The position numbers and the translations under genes were made by a program. The notes under the pieces were generated by a model. It saw only the letters and a list, made by a program, of their open reading frames with translations. It ran no database searches and was not told the origin of the DNA. Positions 1 to 11,511 of a DNA stretch of 64,000 bases are shown in pieces (within the stretch, counting starts at the first letter, position 1; every line of letters begins with the position of its first letter). The DNA comes from Sipunculus nudus (Eukaryota; Annelida; Sipuncula; Golfingiida; Sipunculidae), in assembly GCA_026874595.1 (NCBI GenBank), contig CM049318.1, positions 23,500,456 through 23,564,455 of the forward strand. Reading direction: 5' to 3'.

Positions 1-168
1 AGTGTTTTGAAAAACAAAACAAAGTGACCTTAAAATTTAGAATTTTAGAAAAGTCCTGTTGTAGGAAACAAACTTGAAGTAAATATCAAATCGTAACAAA
101 AAAGTGTCATCATTAGTCATAATGTTATCGAACGTGTTTACAGTTGTTCTTCTATCCCATCTTTAACC

Positions 169-188
169 CCCCCCCCCCCCCCCCCCCC
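169..188. repeat. Poly-C homopolymer
   Basis: An uninterrupted run of about 20 C residues. Such runs are often mis-sized in assemblies. Confidence 0.9.
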
Positions 189-1269
189 GATGGTCTATTT
201 TTAATCTATTTTGTTTGGTGGGCGAATTTCTTTTATACATTTATGGGAATATGAAACCGAGACATTCAGGTTATACCAGTACAATAACAAAAACGGACAA
301 ATCTTAACAGAAACTATGGTAAAACCAATGGTAAAGTTTAAATATAACAATGGTAAAGTTAAATGCTGGTTATTGTTGAATTCTTGTCGCTTTTTCGTTA
401 TCCTTAAATGACTTGTGATGGCACAGTGGCTACATAGGCTGTCCCATCTGTCGGAGCAAGATCACTGGTACAACATTCCTTTTTAGGAAAATAGTAATCC
501 GTAGACAATGAGTAGCACCCAGCTTGTACTATCTATATATAATGCGGATTATGAAATAAAGAATAAGGAAAAGTCTATTCTTATATTTGATAAAATCTGA
601 CTGGTTATGTCATTAATGCAGGGTATGTCGGTTGCAGCAGCGGAATGTACATCTTTGATTGGAGCCCATGTTTTTTTATCATTTTTATACCAAATAACTC
701 CAGACAAAAACTAAAGCATTTTATACCTGCTTAACTAATGCTCGTTTTCCCTTAAATCGTGACCAAGAACAATTTTGATTTATTGCACAAGCTAACAAAG
801 TGACACGTGCCTTATACAATTCACAAATGCCTTGAATGTAATTAAAGGTTTTTGCATTTCTTTTTGGTTATTGTAATTTTAATAAAGGCCATAAAAACAA
901 TAACAAAATTGTTTGGGTATAATATGGGGACCGGTATAGAGGAAGTCAACATTAAGTTGTTTTACCAGCACATACAAATTCCCTTTTAAGTACATTGAAC
1001 TTTTCTGAAACGGCACATGTTCAAGTAATTTTCAAGTAACCAAGTCTCAAAGAATCTGAGCTTAGTTCGTGTTTCTTACTGCTGGCCCAACTTACTGCTT
1101 AATGATCTCACCTAAATAATTAATTGTTAAAAAGTAGAAATAATTAAATCATTATTTGCACGTTCATTTGGCAAATGTTAAAATTAAATATTAAAAGGTG
1201 TCTTGTAAAACAATATTTTATTCAAAATGATTTTGCAAGAAAATACAATTGTGTATGAATTAATCACAT

Positions 1270-1299
1270 CTCTCTCTCTTTCTGTCTCTCATCTCTCAC

Positions 1300-1359
<60 letters not shown>

Positions 1360-1375
1360 GTGTGTGTGTGTGTGT
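1270..1375. repeat. Compound (CT)n-(TA)n-(GT)n microsatellite
   Basis: Consecutive CT, TA and GT dinucleotide tracts. Short reading frames through it encode only Ser/Leu and Ile/Tyr repeats and are not genes. Confidence 0.9.
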
Positions 1376-1530
1376 AATTATACAAATAGACGGATCAAAT
1401 TTTGTCAGACATTTTTACTACTACGTAGTTTCGTGCAACGTGCTGCACTCATCAATGTCTTATTGATTATATAGCTCTGATGTCATACCATTGAGCACTC
1501 TAGCAGTTGCTAATTGCAGTAAACCATTAG

Positions 1531-1540
1531 ATATATATAA

Positions 1541-1585
<45 letters not shown>
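1531..1585. repeat. (TA)n microsatellite
   Basis: Nearly pure TA dinucleotide tract. Confidence 0.9.
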
Positions 1586-1586
<1 letters not shown>

Positions 1587-1639
1587 TAAGTATAATTATT
1601 AGTGGTATAGCCGTGTTAGTCTGTAGTGGAAGTGTAGGT

Positions 1640-1717
1640 TTGGAGTAAGAGTGATGCCTTTTAGATAGACTAAAATCAATAAACATGTTACAATCTAAAA
1701 GGCGTCACTCTTACTCT

Positions 1718-1725
<8 letters not shown>
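1640..1725. repeat. Inverted repeat / MITE-like hairpin
   Basis: AGTAAGAGTGATGCCTTTT near 1645 is answered by its reverse complement AAAAGGCGTCACTCTTACT near 1697, with one mismatch and a spacer of about 30 bases containing a TTA-rich loop. The right arm runs straight into a (CT)n tract. This fits a palindromic repeat or the junction of a small inverted-repeat element. I could not find target duplications. Confidence 0.6.
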
Positions 1726-1748
<23 letters not shown>

Positions 1749-2206
1749 TACACATGTGTGTGTGTGTCTGTCATTCATTTTTACCTCAATGTACAGGAAA
1801 AGTGTCTAAGAAACTACACAGGTGGGAGCTACCTTATGGGATGACTAAAAATTACCATTGCTTTTAGAAAAAAATTAACACTTATCCCTGAAGAAAACTG
1901 TCAAGGTACATAAACATTTGCAACAGTATGTGAATTATCTCATGCCATTTGTTCATTAGTTTGGCAAAACCATCCCTGTACACGGACTTACAATTTCCAA
2001 TTCACCTGTTTCATTCATTGTTATGGTTCTGTGTGTGAGTAAACACAGTCCACGTGTGTCTGTGTACCATTAAAAAGACCATTACTAGAGGTCGTCTGTT
2101 CTTGCGCGTGCACAACTCCCAAACAAGGAGAAATGATATGGAAGATAAAAAAAAGATACACTATTGGGATGCTAGAGAAAATCTTGATTTGTAAAGTAGC
2201 GCGGTT

Positions 2207-2223
2207 TGGCCGCCAGGTGGCAT
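2207..2223 (+). promoter_or_regulatory. CTCF-like binding motif
   Basis: TGGCCGCCAGGTGGCAT matches the known bilaterian CTCF core (TGGCCASYAGRKGGCR-like) at almost every informative position. It lies about 1.6 kb to the left of the duplicated lectin unit, so a boundary role is conceivable. One motif match in AT-rich DNA is suggestive only. Confidence 0.3.
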
Positions 2224-4292
2224 GCGCGCTATGTTTACATTTGTACCACTGATCTCGCAAACCTAACATCACTTGTTTACAGGAGTACTCAAATGGTTTA
2301 CAATGAAATATTAGCAGATACCATCATATTTTAAGGAGAAAAAAATCAAGCTATGTGTTTTAAGCATATAGCACTATATGTGTTTATTAAATATACTTGG
2401 TATGTGAATAGGTACATTTAATATAACCAAAAAAAAATAATTTTAGACAATCCCAAACTAGTAAGAGAACTAAGTGTGTGTGTTTAGTATGTAAATACAT
2501 TCCAAAAAGAACCTTTCCTATCCTCTTGTCCCAGCTTACTTTATGTTTCGGTCAAAGTTTATTAATTTAACATTTTAAATACTATTTTAATACAAGCTGA
2601 AAGACATGTCAAAACTGAATAAAAAATTTGGCACCATGATTTTAAGGTTTCATAGAAAGGTGAAGAACAAAAATGCATGGGGTGTCACATTTTACAAACA
2701 AAATTTACTCAGGACGAATTTGCTACATATGCCCCTACACTATTAGCCGAATATCCTCAACAGAGGTTGGCACCAGTTGCGCTGCCCACTAAATTGCTGA
2801 ATACAAACATTATCCTTTGCAAAACACAACACAGATATCACGAAATATACCAGTTTATTGGACTGTATACAAAACACACGGCTATAATTTTGAAATTCAA
2901 AAATAAAAACAGATCATAGTGTATGACACAAAACATAAACAATACATCCGCTCACCCCACGGTTAATAAATACAGTTGACGGACCAGATCTAAAATAGTT
3001 CCAAAAATTTCGATTCAATACAATTAGTGGTTATTCATTAGTTTTTCTTTAGTTTGATCAATGGCATCTTAAATGATTTGTTTATTTGTGTCAAGGTCCT
3101 GAAATAAGTACTTATTATGAACATGTATTTTACACTAAAAAATGGTATTGCCTACAATGCTTTTTTATATTGGATATCAGCATTACAGGCGTCGTAATTA
3201 TGGTTCAGAACATCAGCACTAGTTGACGTTGACTACTTCTACCACACCTCACAGATGCCGTGTTTTTATATCTCCCTTCGAAGTTACTTTGATACTTGGT
3301 TTTCCTGTAACAGCTTTACCTAAAAGGAATTTTTATGGATGAATTTTCTGCAGTTTGACGCTAACACCCAAGGAACAAACCATAAGATTTTGGAGGTAAT
3401 CTGGATCACCATTATATATTTTATGTTCAAACTTTTCTTTTCAGTTGGTATTAAACATAGGTTGGTGAACCGTAACAGTGTGTACGAATTAATACAGGAA
3501 TTTTTTTATCTAATCTGGCCTAGGTACTCCTGTAAGCTAAGACTACAGCTCTAATTTAGAGTAATCGCACTGCCCTTCCAGTGCTACCTAGTGTGTATTC
3601 ATTTAAATAAAAAAATTGCTAACAGCCCGTGTTATTCACAAAAGATTATCATAAATAAAATTCGTATATAAATAAATAATTTGTTTTTCCAATTAGAGAC
3701 AAGCATTTTTCTAAGTATAAGAACCACCACCAAAGCTTACGAATATCCAATTATTTTGAAACATCACAAATCGCCCGTGATATACCTACGCGGACCAGGG
3801 ACTATTAACATGCGACATACATATTAATGGTTGTGTTTCAGCGGTCAGTATAATTGTCGTTGACTTTTGCGTTACAACAACAGTCATCCTTTACCCCTTT
3901 ATGATCCGCTATTTATTGAACCGCTAACGAACAAAGGCCCTGGAAAATATGTGAGTACTCCCAAATACACAATTTTGTTCTATATTCCTATCTGTTACAA
4001 ATTTGCCGAATATCCAGAAAATATCGGCTCGAGGCCTGAAGGCAATTCCGCGGCGCTCCCGCCCTTTTCGATCACAAATATGAAAATTTTAAAACAAACT
4101 ACTATTCTTCAACAACAATAGTCCGAATATGGCGAAATGTCCATAATTCTGCTGAATTCAGATTTGTATGAAAAATCTTCTAAATATCCTGGTACAATGA
4201 TTCACCTGGAGTATTGATATTGCACGTCTCCTCTTCTCCAAAGTCCTCCGTCCGCTCCTAGGCAGGTCGTACAGGTGAGAACCACAATGGAG

Positions 4293-4546
4293 TCAGTGAC
4301 AGGTTAAAGTTTGTTTAGATCTTTCACAGAGTGGGTATAACGGCTTAAAACACTTGTAGTCATTCCAAAGATAATCAATACGTCTAAATAGACTGAGACA
4401 ATGTTCAGTAAAACCCTCGTTGTTTGGTTCGCCCTGATCCCACTGGGTCTGTTCTATAGCCCCGTTGTGCCATTCCCAGTTTTCTGTTTTGGAACCAAAA
4501 GGTATTACCCTGTGTCCAGATGTCCACACGTTAAGTGCGGGATTTC
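4293..4546 (-). CDS. Lectin copy 1, exon 4 (C-terminal half of the lectin domain)
   Basis: 254 nt to a TGA stop. The acceptor is TTTTTTTTCCAG/GAAATC. The exon encodes NVWTSGHR, NWEWHNG, GEPNN (EPN motif), EHCLSL, WNDYKC and LYPLCER, the standard second half of the domain including the calcium-ligand WND and the last disulphide Cys. Confidence 0.88.
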
Positions 4547-6505
4547 CTGGAAAAAAAACAGAATTGTCTACTCCATTTCTTTCATGTCTTATGATATCAC
4601 AGACTTATATATATGTGTGTGTGTTTGTGTTTTTTTAAAGAAGAAAAAGTTGGCGCTCGAGTGCCGTGGGTGAGGAAGTCATTAAAATATGTATATTGTG
4701 TTATTATTAAATTATTTATTAAATATCATAATTCACTATTTTGACTTCACATCGGCGACAAATTAAATACAGTGTTATACGGAAGAGTCAAATTTCTATT
4801 ATCACAATCAACACTTTTATGCGAAAACAATAAGTATAGAACTGAAGACCATTTCACTTTTTATAATATTACAAATATTTTTTTTTCGTTTGATCCGAGG
4901 ATATATGTGGCCGTTTTGGGATTTAATACAAGCAAGTTTATAAGCAATGAGCATTTTGCATTAAAATCTGTGCATTGTGTTATTATTAAATAATTATTTT
5001 TTAAGGGATACCAGTCCAGCATATAGTAACAGCATTTTTTAATTAGGGCTCTTAATTTAATGTTTCAGTGATTGCATGCTCAACAGAGTTTTTGTAAATA
5101 TGTAGAAATTCCAAAATCAAATAATCATTTATAATCTCAACATATTTAAAATCTGCAGATAAATAAAAAATGTAAACCAGGAAAAATACAGACTTCTAAC
5201 CTTTTCTGTTTAGCATGTCTTGGATATGTTTCTGTTCCTCATCCGTTTCTATGGCGACCAAGTTGCTTCCGTGATTCAGACAGGCTTGTTTTGCAATCAA
5301 CCATGGCTCCGGACTGAGTAGTTTGTAGCAGGACGCATTCGTAACGGGAGATGACCTTTTGTAAGACACAAAGGGACCTTCAAATTCCCCAGGGCAGTCT
5401 AAATAGACAAAAATCATGGATTCTATAAATACATTTTGTTTATTCCTGCTTTGGAGGACACATGTACTGTCTGGTCTGTCGTCGTATATGTGGTATGACA
5501 ACTTTTAAATGAACGATTCTTGTTTTGCTCAAGCTTCATACGTAAATATTGTACAGGTCAAATCAGGCACGAAACCTAGGCTTCTGACCGCTTTCCTGAT
5601 CTTCTGGGTCAAATCAACCGAAATATAAAATCATTTGATATACTCTTGAAATATCGCATATTTTTAATCAAATTTGATACTCAAAAATGTTTCACAAATT
5701 GCTCGAACAATTTCGAAAACTGATGATCTTCACTTTTACCTTTAATGTGGTAGCTTCTGCTACACTGATCCACATTATTTGATACGTATAAAAACATGCG
5801 ACTCTTTTTGTTCTCCAGATAAGTCTTTAGATATCTCAATCCTTTAGGTACCGCATATCGTCAAGTTAGATACATAAATTGTTTTCCCCAGAACCCCATA
5901 CGAAATCATATGCATGCTTGAGCATATACAGCAGGTGATATCTCTAAAAGCTTGTGGTCCTTCTCACTTAATATTCTTCACGTTAAGAGTTAAAGGACCA
6001 AAATGAAAAATAATGATTAAAAAAGACCCAAAAACCTATTTATAGAGGCGGAAAGTTGTGGATTGTGAGTGTGGTTCCAAAATGGATAGAGCGCTGGACT
6101 TGTGACCGCAAGGTTTTGGGTTCACATCCCGTTCTGACCAAGCTAAAGTCTCAGACCAAAAGTCTTTACCACAAGGTTGTGCTCTCTCGAACCAGGAGTA
6201 AATGGGGCTGGTCAATGACGAAAGACAAAAGAAGAACGAAACCCTTTAAGCGCCTGACATAGCTGCTTTACTTGTACACTCCCCTTGGAGCGGAGAAAAG
6301 CTTCAAGAATGAACAGACCCAAAGGACCAGGAAGGCAAAGTATAAAAGTCTAACCTCGTCGGTTATCTCAGACAATAAAGCCACACCGATACCTTTTTTG
6401 TATAAACAAGATAAAGAACAAATCTCAAATACAATTCACGCATAATTTAGGAAATAAAAAATAAACTATCCTACAGCATAACTTCTCCTCCTTTTCGCTT
6501 ATTAA

Positions 6506-6573
<68 letters not shown>

Positions 6574-8218
6574 AGCACATAGTGTTCGATAATGTTGCTA
6601 TCTGTTGGTGCTTAGTTTCTATTGCTTCCAGCAGTTTATGTACATATTTGTACTTTTTGTCACGACCAGTAAATTTTCCAAAGATATTAAACTTAACTAG
6701 CTCTGTACAGTGAACCGTACAATCTGTAGACCCAGTGGCCTTCGATATATTTTAAACGAAAGTTTTCTAATATGGATCGTAGGTGGTATTCTTTGTGTCA
6801 TTTCCCCTTGACTATATGTATACACTGCATACTGTGCTACGTATCCTTTTTCCGATGGTGTGTACGGTCTACGGAGTTACCCCTCTCCACCGTCCGGTCC
6901 ACCCATATCCCTTATATAGCAGCGTAGCTCTATCATAATGCATTTAAGAGGAATCTGATAGCACACAGAAAATGTTAATGTCATTGTGCAGTGATATTTG
7001 TAAAAATATAAGGAGAATAAATCCTTAAATGTTAATATGAACAAAAGATAGCTCACTGCATGTCGGCTTTGTGTCTGGGCTTTCTGATGGTTTAGCATCT
7101 TCTATGGTGCACGTCCCTAAGCTAGGCCGGACATCAGAACAGGGTGCCTGCAAGTGGTTGTTTTGCAGAATGCATTTTCCGGGCTGATGGTCTACACTGG
7201 TGCACAATGGGTTGGTCTGTCTCCTACATGCAGCTTTACATTCATCTAATGATAAAACTGGTTTATGTATAATCTTCATCACCGAAGCAGGATGATCTCT
7301 GCATTCCCCACATCGGTATGCAGCTACAAACGATGCATCTGTTAATATTTTCTGTCGTGCGTTATTTGCTGAGGATATTTATTACAATGGACATTACATC
7401 ATGACGCTCACCTCAAAAACATGGTTTGTGATATAATGTTTCAACATTCACTACTATTTTTTACATGTGAACAACTTCCTAAGCAAACACCGGAGAGGGT
7501 TACCTTTTTTTCTGAAGATTACTATTAAAAGAATGAATTCTTACTTGGTTAACAAATATGGTGGCAAAGAGTCGGTAACCTACTTAATACCAAAACGAAG
7601 GGTGTTTTCCAACTCAACTCAACTCAGTCATGATTTGCCAAAAACTTGTTCTTTAAATATTACCATTAACTTTCGTAATGATGACGAAAGTACAGGAGAG
7701 TTTATTCACGGTCTTCCGTTGGCACAGCGCACATCTTATCCGTGATACCAAGAAATACCAGGTCATGCTATAATGTCCTTGGAAACCCTGTTTGGTCTCA
7801 AGCCTCAAAGCGTCTTGAGTAAATAAAGTCTGTTGCATAAAAATCTACCAAGGGACTTCAAATTTTTAGAACATTTTAAATTATATCCTTTACATGTAGA
7901 GTCTGGAAATCATTCATCATTTGAACAAAATTGGCCAAACCAGCGCTTTAAAATCGTTACAAAAATATATGATTTAATGGTTCCTTTATGAGTGAAGAAA
8001 TTCATTCTCTAATTGGACAAAATTATTTGTGAGACGGAGCGACCATTAAGATTACAAATGAGATTTATTTGGATTGTTCGACAATTGATATCAATGTTCT
8101 GAAAACAATATTATGTACCTGTCGAGCGATCTGTAAAACATTGAGTTTGTCAACCTAGTATCTCACCTGGGAAGCTGATTAGCAGCAATGCTGTGAACAA
8201 TTTATTCATCGGAGTCAT
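4293..8218 (-). CDS. Secreted PAN/apple-like plus C-type lectin protein, copy 1 (4 exons)
   Basis: My gene model joins 8218-8167, 7338-7057, 5398-5201 and 4546-4293 on the minus strand: 786 nt, 261 residues plus stop. Every junction is GT-AG and every intron is phase 1, so the frame closes exactly. The order is a hydrophobic signal peptide (residues 1 to about 18, with core LFTALLLISF), then a Cys-rich PAN/apple-like module (about 19-112) and a C-type lectin domain (about 113-261). The lectin half has the family Cys residues, the EPN sugar-binding triplet (in GEPNN) and the WND calcium motif, which in known lectins predict calcium-dependent mannose-type binding. It is probably secreted and may act in recognition or immunity; that role is inference. 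An upstream untranslated exon is possible because CCTGCAG lies just before the ATG. The exon 3 donor is the weaker GTTAGA. Confidence 0.85.
5201..5398 (-). CDS. Lectin copy 1, exon 3 (N-terminal half of the lectin domain)
   Basis: 198 nt, phase 1 at both ends. The acceptor is GTCTATTTAG/ACTGCC. The exon encodes DCPGEFEG, NASCYKLL, then AKQACLNHGSNLVAIETDEEQ, the classic first half of a C-type lectin domain. The donor reads GTTAGA, where copy 2 has GTAAGA. Confidence 0.85.
6045..6330 (+). mobile_element. tRNA-derived SINE (in duplication unit 1)
   Basis: A tRNA-like head with A box TGGATAGAGCG (about 6083) and B box GGGTTCACATCCC (about 6118) is followed by a non-tRNA body containing CCAGGAGTAAATGGGGCTGG. 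It lies in the intron between lectin exons 2 and 3, opposite to the gene. Related copies are at 13025 (the duplicated counterpart) and, inverted and degraded, near 29230-29370. The 3' boundary is approximate. Confidence 0.65.
6506..6572. repeat. (AAT)n/(ATT)n trinucleotide array
   Basis: An AAT run switches to its complement ATT, giving a self-complementary block. Length and composition differ in the counterpart at 13484-13551. Confidence 0.9.
7057..7338 (-). CDS. Lectin copy 1, exon 2 (PAN/apple-like domain)
   Basis: 282 nt, phase 1 at both ends. The acceptor is TTAACAG/ATGCATCG and the donor TGCA/GTGAGC. The encoded module carries Cys residues spaced as in PAN/apple folds (RCGEC.., DECKAACRR, PLCTSV, KCILQ, APCSD, GTCT), followed by a Ser/Thr/Pro-rich linker. 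Assignment to PAN rests on Cys pattern and the 'CxxxC...C' core only. Confidence 0.75.
8167..8218 (-). CDS. Lectin copy 1, exon 1 (signal peptide)
   Basis: Begins at an ATG encoding MTPMNKLFTALLLISFP and ends at the donor CCAG/GTGAGA after one base of the next codon (phase 1). The hydrophobic core is typical of a cleaved secretion signal. The same 52 bases are unchanged in copy 2. Confidence 0.8.
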
Positions 8219-9128
8219 CTGATCTTCCACCTGCAGGAACGATGAGAAAATTGTGGATCAACAGACGTATTGCAGTGCGTAAATAACCGTAGTCACACAG
8301 TCTGATGAAATGTAAATAGCAGGTGCGTTTAGTTACAATATCATTAGTGCAATAGAAGTATAATAGATGTTCATTTCTAATTAAATGTGTCTCTGGATGC
8401 CGACTTTCCTTGCAGTCTGTGTATTACTTTATTCTATCGAACAATGTACAATAAAAATTATTAACCTTTATTTCCGCGGCATGCCAAAGGTGTTAGATGT
8501 GCATTGTATTTTTTAAATCACCTAAATGTAGTCACATTTATCAGTATGTATTGCAAACAGAAAAAAACAAGGAAAGAGTAATCCATCCTGTCAAAAATAA
8601 ATTGCGCATATGGATAGAAAAGGACGAATTTATTGATATTGATATAATACAATTTTTATAGGTAAATGTGTTACATTTTCCCGCATGACATGAAAGGAAT
8701 ACGAAAAATGTCTATCATTTAAACTTCCCTTCCTAAATATTGATTGATACAGACAATGGGCTTTGTGGAACTAAATAGGTTTAATGGGAATCAATGTGTG
8801 TGTAAACCCACTTTCGGGCATATATATATATATATGTATTGTTATGTTCAAGCGGTTATGTTCATTTGGCTTTAGGCACCTGTGTTATATATGAATACCT
8901 TGACATCAGTTTATATTGATGCTGTCATGAATACTGTCGAAGAACATATTTTTTTCTGTCTGCATTGTACAGGTCTGGACCTTTATTTAGTTCCGGAGGT
9001 TTGCAGGTCATGGTTTTGGAGGCCCTGGAACTTCTGTCTTCATTCTGGTTTCGACTTCGAGACCAAGTCGAAATCCAGGTTTTACACAGTATACATCATG
9101 ATGGTGAAATATATGTAACTCTTTTCCA

Positions 9129-9140
9129 CGCGCATGCGCA
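9129..9140. promoter_or_regulatory. NRF1-like palindrome upstream of lectin copy 1
   Basis: CGCGCATGCGCA matches the known NRF1 palindrome. It lies about 0.9 kb upstream of the ATG and is intact in copy 2 (22518-22529). A regulatory role is inference. Confidence 0.3.
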
Positions 9141-10452
9141 CTTTGCTTAGTGGTCGTCTGCTGTGTTCGGGTCAATTTGTCAACTTTGCGAGTTGTTTCA
9201 AATGAAATTTAAAGGGACATGATTAGCAGTAATATGATCCCTATTCTTTTGCACTTTTACAGTTTTGCTTTTTACATGTGTTCCTGAAAAACAATCCGAG
9301 CACACAGTCTCATACTTCCCATACGGCTGTTTAACACCTTGCTATGGTTCTCCGTGCCTGTAAAACCTGCAGTCCACGAAGGGTGTCTGTGTCGCCCCCG
9401 CAACATGCGATGTTCCAGTCAGCGGGATTATGTTAACATTTGGGCATCTCATGATTGACAGGTGTTGTGGCCCGGGCGATGCACCGAGGCCCATGCAGTG
9501 TGTTTATGATGAAGCCTATAATCGCGCCAGGTCCACTTTTTTTAACAGTCGTGTACAGGGGTGAGCCAACGGTTTCGTGGCATTATTTTGGCAAGTACCA
9601 TTTAGTTCAAATATAAGAAGCAATCTTTCGTGTTAATTCAACATGCTTTATAGGTGGCTCATTGATGGCTGATTGTTCAAGTTAAGGCAGAATGAAAATC
9701 AGATGAAATATAACAAAATTATAAAGACATGCAAGACACACATGACACAGCAGCACGTGAAAATATTTTTCAAAATTGTTATTAGAAAGACATTTATGAC
9801 GTTAAAGTTGGCGCCGATCCCTTTTTGCAGTTTTTTACATTTTTTGTCAGGGTCTTTCGCGGGAAATCAAGTATTTTATTTACTCAGAATGATCTTGTCA
9901 TCTATCTTATTGACCAATCGTGAATTTAAACATTTCAAAATATTAAATATGTCTGGAGCTGTGTAACACGTAATACTATTCCAAAACACCTGGAACACCT
10001 GTCAAATCATTACCAAATCTTTTAGACATGTTAAGCCAACTGTACGCTCCCGAGGCATCGGAAATCGTGCGCTTCTAAAGAAGCTACTGATTTAACCGCT
10101 GCCTGCTTTGACAGTTTATGATGCACTTAAACACCAGGTATTAGGCCTGTCTGCTGAAAGACTGCTGTATGACTAGCAGCCAACCAAATGCCTGTCAACA
10201 AACACTCGACAGGCTCCTTCCAGAAACCACGTGAGGGGGGGGGGCATTCTCTCTGAGCCTTTGGCCTATTCAAACGGTAGCCGGTGCGATGAGCTGTCAC
10301 ATTAAACGAAATGAACAACATTAGCTCCGTATATTCCTCGCTTGGCTGGTAAACCGTTTTGTCTTCCAGCACAGGGTCTTATCTGATTGGACCAAGATAC
10401 AGTGCTCCCCTCTGGTGTAGAGATTCAGGATAAGAGGTCAAAACAAACAGCT

Positions 10453-10791
10453 TGAAAGTGATATGGAAAATTATGGAATATGGGGTGACACTGGTAATCT
10501 TAATACCCTAAAGAGTCACTATCAAAAGATACCAATGTCTGTTAACATAGAATTAATATCGGAATTAACTGATTGTAAAGACGGATTAAGTACGTCACAC
10601 TTAACAACTGAGGAAGTGAACGTGCTGATTAATGTGTTGTCTACTGTTGAGGTGATGTCTCTGGACTGAATGGTCCTATATCTGTATTTTGATTTGCATT
10701 TTCGTTGTTTGTTTGTTTGTTTTTCATTGTATACAATCAATGTACTCTGTTGTGGTACGAATAAAGATATATATAATACATATAATATTAA
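10453..10791. other. Spacer between duplication units
   Basis: About 340 bases with no counterpart in either unit. A 68-codon frame (10463-10669) has no recognisable domain. Confidence 0.5.
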
Positions 10792-11257
10792 CGGTTGTGT
10801 TTCAGCGGTCAGTATAATTGTCGTTGACTTTTACGTTACAACAACAGTCATCCTATACCCCTTTATGGTCCGCTAATAATTGAACCGCTAACGAACAAAG
10901 GCCCTGGGAAATATGTGAGTACTCCAAAATACACAATTTTGTTTTATATTCCTATCTGCTACAAATTTGCCGAATATCCAGAAAATATCGGCTCGAGGCC
11001 TGAAGGCAATTTCGCGGCGCTCCCGCCCTTTTCGATCACAAATATGAAAAATTATAAAACAAACTACTATTCGTCAACAACAATAGTCCGAATTTGGCGT
11101 AACGTCCATAATTCTGCTGAATTCAGATTTGTATGAAAAATCTTCTAAATATCCTGGTACAATAATTCACCTGGAGTATTGATATTGCACGTCTCCTCTT
11201 CTCCAAAGTCCTCTGTCCGCTCCTAGGCAGGTCGTACAGGTGAGAACCACATCGGAG

Positions 11258-11511
11258 TCAGTGACAGGTTAAAGTTTGTTTAGATCTTTCACAGAGTGGG
11301 TATAACGACTTAAAACATTTGTAGTCATTCCAACGATAATCAATACGTCTAAATAGACTGAGACAATGTTCAGTAAAACCCTCGTTGTTTGGTTCGCCCT
11401 GATCCCACTGGGTCTGTTCTATAGCCCCGTTGTGCCATTCCCAGTTTTCTGTTTTGGAACCAAAAGGTATTACCCTGTGTCCAGATGTCCACACGTTAAG
11501 TGCGGGATTTC
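11258..11511 (-). CDS. Lectin copy 2, exon 4 (C-terminal half of the lectin domain)
   Basis: 254 nt to TGA. Three differences from copy 1 (L to R before WND, P to S, one silent). EPN, WND and the Cys residues are intact. Confidence 0.88.

Larger units (their letters stand above)
1..3800. other. Intergenic sequence, no gene recognised
   Basis: I see no reading frame longer than about 80 codons with coding character and no known domain. The stretch is AT-rich, with a homopolymer C run near 169-188, CT/TA/GT microsatellites (about 1270-1375, 1531-1585, 1711-1765), an inverted repeat (1640-1725) and a CTCF-like motif near 2207. A weakly tRNA-like stretch lies near 420-470, but it has no convincing B box and I do not call it. 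Confidence 0.6.
3826..10452. repeat. Tandem segmental duplication, unit 1 (~6.63 kb)
   Basis: This segment aligns end to end with 10792-23866 once the LTR element at 14733-21181 is removed, giving two units of about 6.6 kb in direct orientation. The left edge is the shared sequence around GTTGTGTTTCAGCGGTCAG; the right edge is the shared GATTCAGGATA..GAGGT. Identity is high by eye, with scattered substitutions and small indels. One example is a ~35-base stretch at 7640-7680 that is absent near 14620. Each unit contains one whole lectin gene, a tRNA-derived SINE and an ATT-type trinucleotide array. Confidence 0.92.

Noticed and set aside
1227-1466. 79-codon frame with Ser/Leu and Ile/Tyr repeats
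   Set aside because: It is a translation of CT, TA and GT microsatellites.
4401-4673. 90-codon plus-strand frame repeated at 11366
   Set aside because: It lies antisense to lectin exon 4 and is duplicated with it; no domain.
6083-6130. A functional tRNA gene
   Set aside because: A and B boxes are present but the flanks do not form an acceptor stem; a SINE head is the better reading.
7025-7282. 85-codon minus frame as a stand-alone gene
   Set aside because: It is part of lectin exon 2 read past its donor; the true exon starts upstream of the ATG.
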